Below are positions 52,031-55,722 of a stretch of 55,722 nucleotides of DNA, in pieces. Position numbers and translations under genes: made by a program. Source of the DNA: Flavobacteriales bacterium (GTDB lineage Bacteria > Bacteroidota > Bacteroidia > Flavobacteriales_C > GCA-002722245); NCBI GenBank assembly GCA_002722245.1, contig PBLA01000007.1, positions 1 through 55,722 of the forward strand. The letters are read 5' to 3'. How positions within the stretch are numbered: the first letter of the stretch is position 1; the number at the start of each line of letters is the position of its first letter. The notes below the pieces were generated by a model. That model saw nothing but the letters and a program-made list of their open reading frames with translations, was not told where the DNA came from and made no database searches.

Positions 52031-52349
52031 TAGAATAGTATAGGTTTCTCAAAATTGAAATACGAAAAATGAGAACAATTACCACATAAAAGTACAAATT
52101 TCAACGCTCTTAACCTAATATTTGTTGCAACAATTTTCCACAAAGTCTTCCAATACCCGTTCAAAAACACCTCATTTTTTAGCTTTGTATAGCGCACTTT
52201 TTTATACCATATAAAAAGCATGCTGAACGAATACTTTATCCAAGTATTATTTTTTATAAATTGAATTGAGAGCTTCTCGCTATTTGTTATTTAAATAATT
52301 AACCCTATCTTTGCAGACCCGAAAAATTTAAACTTAAAAAAGCTATATA
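52031..52349. other. 319-bp intergenic region with the rplU promoter
   Basis: Gap between divergent HMA and rplU genes. It contains a 12-bp perfect palindrome, TTGTTGCAACAA (52122-52133), directly followed by TTTTCCACA (52134-52142), and the rplU promoter. A 63-codon leftward frame here lacks conserved features and is not called. Confidence 0.5.
52283..52313 (+). promoter_or_regulatory. Promoter of rplU-rpmA
   Basis: TTTG (52283-52286), exactly 19 bp, then TATCTTTG (52306-52313): full consensus, 36 bp before the rplU ATG, as expected for a highly expressed ribosomal operon. Confidence 0.8.
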
Positions 52350-52664
52350 ATGTACGCAATTGTAGAGATAGCAGGGCAACAGTTCAAAGTAGAGAAAGAT
52401 CAGCAGATTTTTGTTCATCGTTTGGATGCTGAAGAAGGTGCGAAAGTTGATTTCGACAAGGTTCTTTTGGTAGACAATGATGGGAAAGTTAATGTTGGCG
52501 CCCCAGCTGTAGAAGGTGCGAAAGTTACTGCATCAGTAGTTTCACACATTAAAGGAGACAAGGTAATCGTTTTCAAAAAGAAAAGAAGAAAAGGATACCA
52601 AAAGCAAAATGGACACCGTCAGGCGTTCACTCAAATTAAAATTGAATCAATTTCTGCTAATTAA
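52350..52664 (+). CDS. rplU: Ribosomal protein L21
   Basis: Large-subunit protein of 104 residues, full length: [18 protein letters not shown] at the start and the basic 23S-rRNA-binding tail [18 protein letters not shown]. First gene of the rplU-rpmA pair with a strong promoter and a shared terminator. Confidence 0.98.
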   Translation: MYAIVEIAGQQFKVEKDQQIFVHRLDAEEGAKVDFDKVLLVDNDGKVNVGAPAVEGAKVTASVVSHIKGDKVIVFKKKRRKGYQKQNGHRQAFTQIKIESISAN

Positions 52665-52686
52665 TAATTAAAAAACTTTTTAAGAA

Positions 52687-52944
52687 ATGGCACATAAGAA
52701 AGGAGTTGGATCTACGGACAACGGAAGAGACTCGCAGTCGAAACGTTTAGGAGTTAAGAAATTTGGAGGAGAAACTGTTATCGCTGGTAACATTATCGTC
52801 CGTCAAAGAGGAACAAAGCACCACCCAGGAGAAAATGTTGGTATTGGTAAAGACCATACTTTATACGCTTTAACTGACGGTACTGTAGTTTTCAAAAAGA
52901 AGAAAAACAACAAATCATTTGTTTCTGTTGAAGCTCAGGCTTAA
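52687..52944 (+). CDS. rpmA: Ribosomal protein L27
   Basis: 85 residues. The N-terminus [17 protein letters not shown] contacts tRNA at the peptidyl-transferase centre. No N-terminal extension requiring Prp cleavage is seen. 22 bp after rplU; ends before a strong terminator. Confidence 0.98.
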   Translation: MAHKKGVGSTDNGRDSQSKRLGVKKFGGETVIAGNIIVRQRGTKHHPGENVGIGKDHTLYALTDGTVVFKKKKNNKSFVSVEAQA

Positions 52945-52963
52945 TTGAAACATTGAAAAGCAT

Positions 52964-52994
52964 AAAAAAAGCCGCTCAATGAGCGGCTTTTTTT
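52964..52994 (+). terminator. Strong terminator of rplU-rpmA
   Basis: AAAAAAAGCCGCTC and GAGCGGCTTTTTTT form a perfect 14-bp stem with a 3-nt loop and a U-tract. Confidence 0.93.
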
Positions 52995-53123
52995 ATGTAA
53001 ATATATTGAAAGAGAACTTTTTGTTTGAACGTTACTCTCTCACATTAGTTCGTGATTTGGAATATAAAAGAAGAAAAACACTCTGAGTTCTTCTGATCTC
53101 TTCCGATATCTCTACAAACAATT

Positions 53124-53131
53124 TATATTTG
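53124..53131 (+). promoter_or_regulatory. -7 box for serS
   Basis: Perfect TATATTTG, 16 bp before the ATG. No -33 TTTG. Confidence 0.5.
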
Positions 53132-53147
53132 CACAAAAATTAAAATT

Positions 53148-54419
53148 ATGCTTCAGGTAAAACATATCCTTGAGAATAAAGAACAAGTAATTGAAGGTTT
53201 AAAGAAAAGAAATCTTGATGCTGAAACACTTGTTCAGCAAATTATTGATCTTGATATTGAAAGAAGAGCTTCGATTGCAAAAGTGGAAGAATTAAGAGCT
53301 GAAGGGAATAAAATGTCTAAGGAAATTGGGGGGTTATTCAAAGAAGGAAAAGTGGAAAAAGCAAATGCTGCTAAAGCAAAAGTTCAGGAAATCAAATCTG
53401 AGCAAAAAGCACTTGAAGAAGGTTTAAATGATATTGAAGGCAAGTTCAACGACTTACTTTACCATATTCCAAACGTTCCACACGTAACTGTTCCTGCTGG
53501 AATTTCTGATGAAGATAACGAAGAGGTATATAAAGAGGGTATTATTCCAAATCTTCATGAAGGAGCAAAACCTCATTGGGATATTGTAAAGGAAAAAGAC
53601 TTAGTTGATTTTGAAACTGGAGTAAAAATTACTGGAGCTGGATTCCCTGTTTATAAAGGAAAAGGGGCTCGTTTGCAAAGAGCGCTAATTAACTTTTTTT
53701 TAGACGAAGCCGACAAAGGTGGTTACGCTGAAGTTATTCCTCCTTTACTTATTAATGAGGCATCAGGAATTGGAACAGGTCAGTTACCAGATAAAGAGGG
53801 TCAGATGTACCATGCAACAAGTGACGACTTATATTTAATTCCCACTGCTGAAGTTCCAATTACTAATATATACCGTGATGTTATTCTAAACGAAGATGAG
53901 CTTCCAAAAAAAAACTGTGGATACACTCCATGTTTTAGAAGAGAAGCTGGATCTTATGGTAAAGATGTGAGAGGTTTAAATAGACTGCATCAGTTTGATA
54001 AGGTTGAAGTTGTGCAGGTTGTTCACCCTGACGAAAGCTATAATGTTCTTAATGATATGGTTGACCATGTGAAAGAGTTAGTAAGACAACTTAGATTACC
54101 TTTTAGAATACTAAGATTATGCGGAGGAGATTTAGGATTTACGGCTGCATTAACATTTGATTTTGAAGTGTACTCAGCCGCACAAGAAAGATGGTTGGAA
54201 GTAAGTTCTGTTTCCAACTTTGAAACATATCAAAGTAACAGGCTTAAATTAAGGTATCGGAAAGGGCAAGACAAACCTCAGTTAGCTCATACGCTAAATG
54301 GTTCTGCACTAGCTTTACCAAGAATTATGGCTGCTCTAATTGAGAATAACCAAGATGAAAAAGGCAATATTCTAATTCCAGAGGTGTTACATAAATACAC
54401 TGGATTTGATCGAATTTAA
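53148..54419 (+). CDS. serS: Serine-tRNA ligase
   Basis: Class II synthetase of 423 residues. N-terminal antiparallel coiled-coil arm (about 30-100) that holds tRNA-Ser. Catalytic core with the TAEVPITNIYRD block near 243. Motif 2 is CFRREAGSYGKDVRGLNRLHQFDKVE near 265, and motif 3 is LNGSALALPRIMAALIENNQ. Full length and monocistronic. The 179 bp after it, up to the kinase gene, contain no recognisable terminator with a long U-tract. Confidence 0.97.
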   Translation: MLQVKHILENKEQVIEGLKKRNLDAETLVQQIIDLDIERRASIAKVEELRAEGNKMSKEIGGLFKEGKVEKANAAKAKVQEIKSEQKALEEGLNDIEGKFNDLLYHIPNVPHVTVPAGISDEDNEEVYKEGIIPNLHEGAKPHWDIVKEKDLVDFETGVKITGAGFPVYKGKGARLQRALINFFLDEADKGGYAEVIPPLLINEASGIGTGQLPDKEGQMYHATSDDLYLIPTAEVPITNIYRDVILNEDELPKKNCGYTPCFRREAGSYGKDVRGLNRLHQFDKVEVVQVVHPDESYNVLNDMVDHVKELVRQLRLPFRILRLCGGDLGFTAALTFDFEVYSAAQERWLEVSSVSNFETYQSNRLKLRYRKGQDKPQLAHTLNGSALALPRIMAALIENNQDEKGNILIPEVLHKYTGFDRI

Positions 54420-54586
54420 CTTTATATTTCACCGCTAATACTGGCATAATAAACAATCGATTTAGGATGATATTATGTGATTATTAGACTCAGTATATCG
54501 CTTTATTCGCTATTCCTTAAAAATCAAAGGTTCATTTTCCCCCGTTAAAAAAAGTTAACCTTCAAACATTCAAGGATTTTTACTAG

Positions 54587-54594
54587 TACATTTA
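54587..54594 (+). promoter_or_regulatory. Possible -7 box for the histidine kinase gene
   Basis: TACATTTA, one base from consensus, ends 4 bp before the GTG start at 54599. Confidence 0.35.
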
Positions 54595-54598
54595 CGTT

Positions 54599-55722
54599 GT
54601 GAAGGAAAAGCATCTTAAAATTCTTGTTTCTGTCATGACCATTGCCCTTTTGGGTATAATCGTTGTTCAAGGGTATTGGTTGAATAGCGCGATTAAATTG
54701 AAAGAACAACAGTTTAAAGAGAGCGTAATGCACGCCATGAGTGTATCTACGAATCGACTAGAACGATTAGAACGCCTAACTAATTTCAAAACACCATCTA
54801 GCAAAAGTCTTGCATCATTCTCTATAAAAACGCATACTTCTATTGACACCAATTTTAATGCTCGAAATTATTCCTTTAAGTTAGAGGAAGAAAGTGTTTT
54901 TGAAACGGCAGATGGCAAAACCATTAAAAAAACGACTCAAACACTTAAAGATCAAAACGGAAATATTGTCCAAAAGCTCTATAATACCCGCAAATCATCA
55001 AACGCTTACAATAAATTTAAAGTTGATTTGTTTGATCATTTATCTTCTGATTTTTCCTTATTGGGAAACCCGTTTCTTCGTCATTCCTCAACACCTTTAT
55101 CAGAGCGAGTAGATCCTCATTTATTAAGTAAAATATTAAAAAATGAACTCAAAAATCATGGGATTAAAACCAAGTTTCATATTGGTTTATTTTCTAATAA
55201 TAAACTGGTTGTTAAGGAGAAAGGTGTAGACACTCAATCCTTTATCGATTCTCCTTACAATGTAGAACTTTTCAATGAACCTTTTTCGTTAAGGCAAGAT
55301 CATTTGAGTTTATACTTTCCAAAAGAAAGGACCTTTTTGTTTATGTCCATAGGGCCTGTCATTATTTTATCTACCATTTTCATTTTAGCAATACTCGTTG
55401 CTTCATGGATTACATTTATGACCATTGTTCGGCAGAAAAAAGTGGCTGTCATTAAAAATGATTTTATCAACAATATGACTCATGAGTTAAAAACACCTAT
55501 TTCAACAATTTCATTAGCCTGCGAAGTTTTAAATGATAAGGATATCCCAAAAACTGAAGAAAGGACCTCTCATTATGTTAATGTGATCAATTCAGAAAAC
55601 AAACGATTAGGAACATTGGTGGAGAACGTACTACAAAGTGCCGTTTTAGATAAAGGTGACTTTAAACTCAAACTGCAGGAAATAAATATTCATACTATAA
55701 TAGAAAACATAGCTAAACAAGC
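54599..55722 (+). CDS. Sensor histidine kinase, N-terminal part (cut by window end)
   Basis: An open frame from a GTG at 54599 runs 374 codons to the window edge without a stop. Membrane segment 1 is near residues 8-28 (LVSVMTIALLGIIVVQGYW). The periplasmic sensor is about 30-245, with no recognised fold. Segment 2 is near 250-275. The HisKA dimerisation domain has the phospho-acceptor His295 in NNMTHELKTPIS. The ATPase domain should follow outside the window. No ATG alternative is well placed; ATG at codon 13 lies inside the first membrane segment. A response-regulator gene probably follows (inference). Confidence 0.9.
   Translation, partial: MKEKHLKILVSVMTIALLGIIVVQGYWLNSAIKLKEQQFKESVMHAMSVSTNRLERLERLTNFKTPSSKSLASFSIKTHTSIDTNFNARNYSFKLEEESVFETADGKTIKKTTQTLKDQNGNIVQKLYNTRKSSNAYNKFKVDLFDHLSSDFSLLGNPFLRHSSTPLSERVDPHLLSKILKNELKNHGIKTKFHIGLFSNNKLVVKEKGVDTQSFIDSPYNVELFNEPFSLRQDHLSLYFPKERTFLFMSIGPVIILSTIFILAILVASWITFMTIVRQKKVAVIKNDFINNMTHELKTPISTISLACEVLNDKDIPKTEERTSHYVNVINSENKRLGTLVENVLQSAVLDKGDFKLKLQEINIHTIIENIAKQ

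Noticed and set aside
52030-52221. A 63-codon leftward frame upstream of the HMA gene
   Set aside because: The composition resembles translated non-coding DNA, with no promoter box upstream. It only abuts the HMA start.
54894-55112. Short frames overlapping the kinase gene start
   Set aside because: They are in other frames of the histidine kinase, whose open frame from 54599 to the window end contains membrane segments and the HELKTP H-box.
1-55722. tRNA, rRNA, CRISPR arrays, insertion sequences, phage genes, defence systems
   Set aside because: I looked for TpsiC-like GGTTCGA segments, spaced direct repeats, transposase motifs and defence-gene signatures on both strands and found none. 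This is an ordinary core-genome region.

Overview
The window is a stretch of AT-rich bacterial chromosome from the Bacteroidota, most probably the order Flavobacteriales. The evidence is: two secreted proteins with type IX secretion (T9SS) C-terminal sorting domains; a YtxJ bacilliredoxin; families largely confined to this phylum (GWxTD, IPExxxVDY, DUF4270, DUF4296, DUF6427-like and DUF6341-like); and many promoters of the Bacteroidota type (TTTG around -33, TAnnTTTG at -7). The family cannot be fixed from this sequence alone. I see no rRNA, tRNA, CRISPR array, insertion sequence, prophage or integrase. Genes are densely packed and mostly housekeeping.

Layout. 1-1645: a leftward promoter region for a gene outside the window, then a leftward crotonase/SDR pair. 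1766-2950: an M20 amidohydrolase. 7743-2951 (leftward): ytxJ, an unknown secreted protein, lipA and a large T9SS cargo protein with BNR repeats. 7838-13488 (rightward): ung, a BamA/TamA-like outer-membrane protein, an L,D-transpeptidase, rmuC and a GWxTD lipoprotein. 18841-13485 (leftward): acpP, fabF, rnc, an IPExxxVDY protein, pyk and an M42 peptidase. 19000-20012: purN and rnhA. 20791-20009: panC. 20945-23002: an orphan glycogen-synthase N-domain and a DUF4270 lipoprotein. 28046-23070 (leftward): sodA, a VWA protein, an acidic protein, ribE, a small T9SS protein and a PspC protein. 28128-30006: an agmatine deiminase and N-carbamoylputrescine amidase pair. 30062-39290: a secreted protein, comM, a SulP transporter, DUF6427-like and DUF6341-like membrane proteins, a MORN protein, a DUF4296 lipoprotein, an epimerase, tyrS and tsaB. 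39327-47869: gpsA, lysS, a GT9 glycosyltransferase, two S4-domain RNA-binding proteins, a mutS2-like gene and a stand-alone adenylation domain. 48092-55722: an M28 peptidase, a methyltransferase, a pterin dehydratase, heme A synthase, an HMA lipoprotein, rplU-rpmA, serS and the start of a sensor histidine kinase cut by the window end.

Functional links. acpP-fabF is the fatty-acid elongation core, transcribed into rnc. The agmatine deiminase pair converts agmatine to putrescine. tyrS-tsaB, lysS, serS, rplU-rpmA, hslR and the second S4 protein serve translation. Several envelope proteins (BamA/TamA-like, L,D-transpeptidase, GT9, DUF4270, DUF4296, GWxTD) are dispersed.

I do not see a complete novel multi-gene system. 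The most interesting signals are regulatory: a perfect 14-bp hairpin followed by a U-tract inside the 5' coding region of rnc; a duplicated promoter plus initially-transcribed decamer at the left edge; a recurrent arrangement in which the -7 box ends only 4-6 bp before the start codon, implying leaderless mRNAs; and a 432-bp gene-free region carrying a leftward terminator with no gene upstream of it. All functional statements come from reading motifs by eye; no database search was run.
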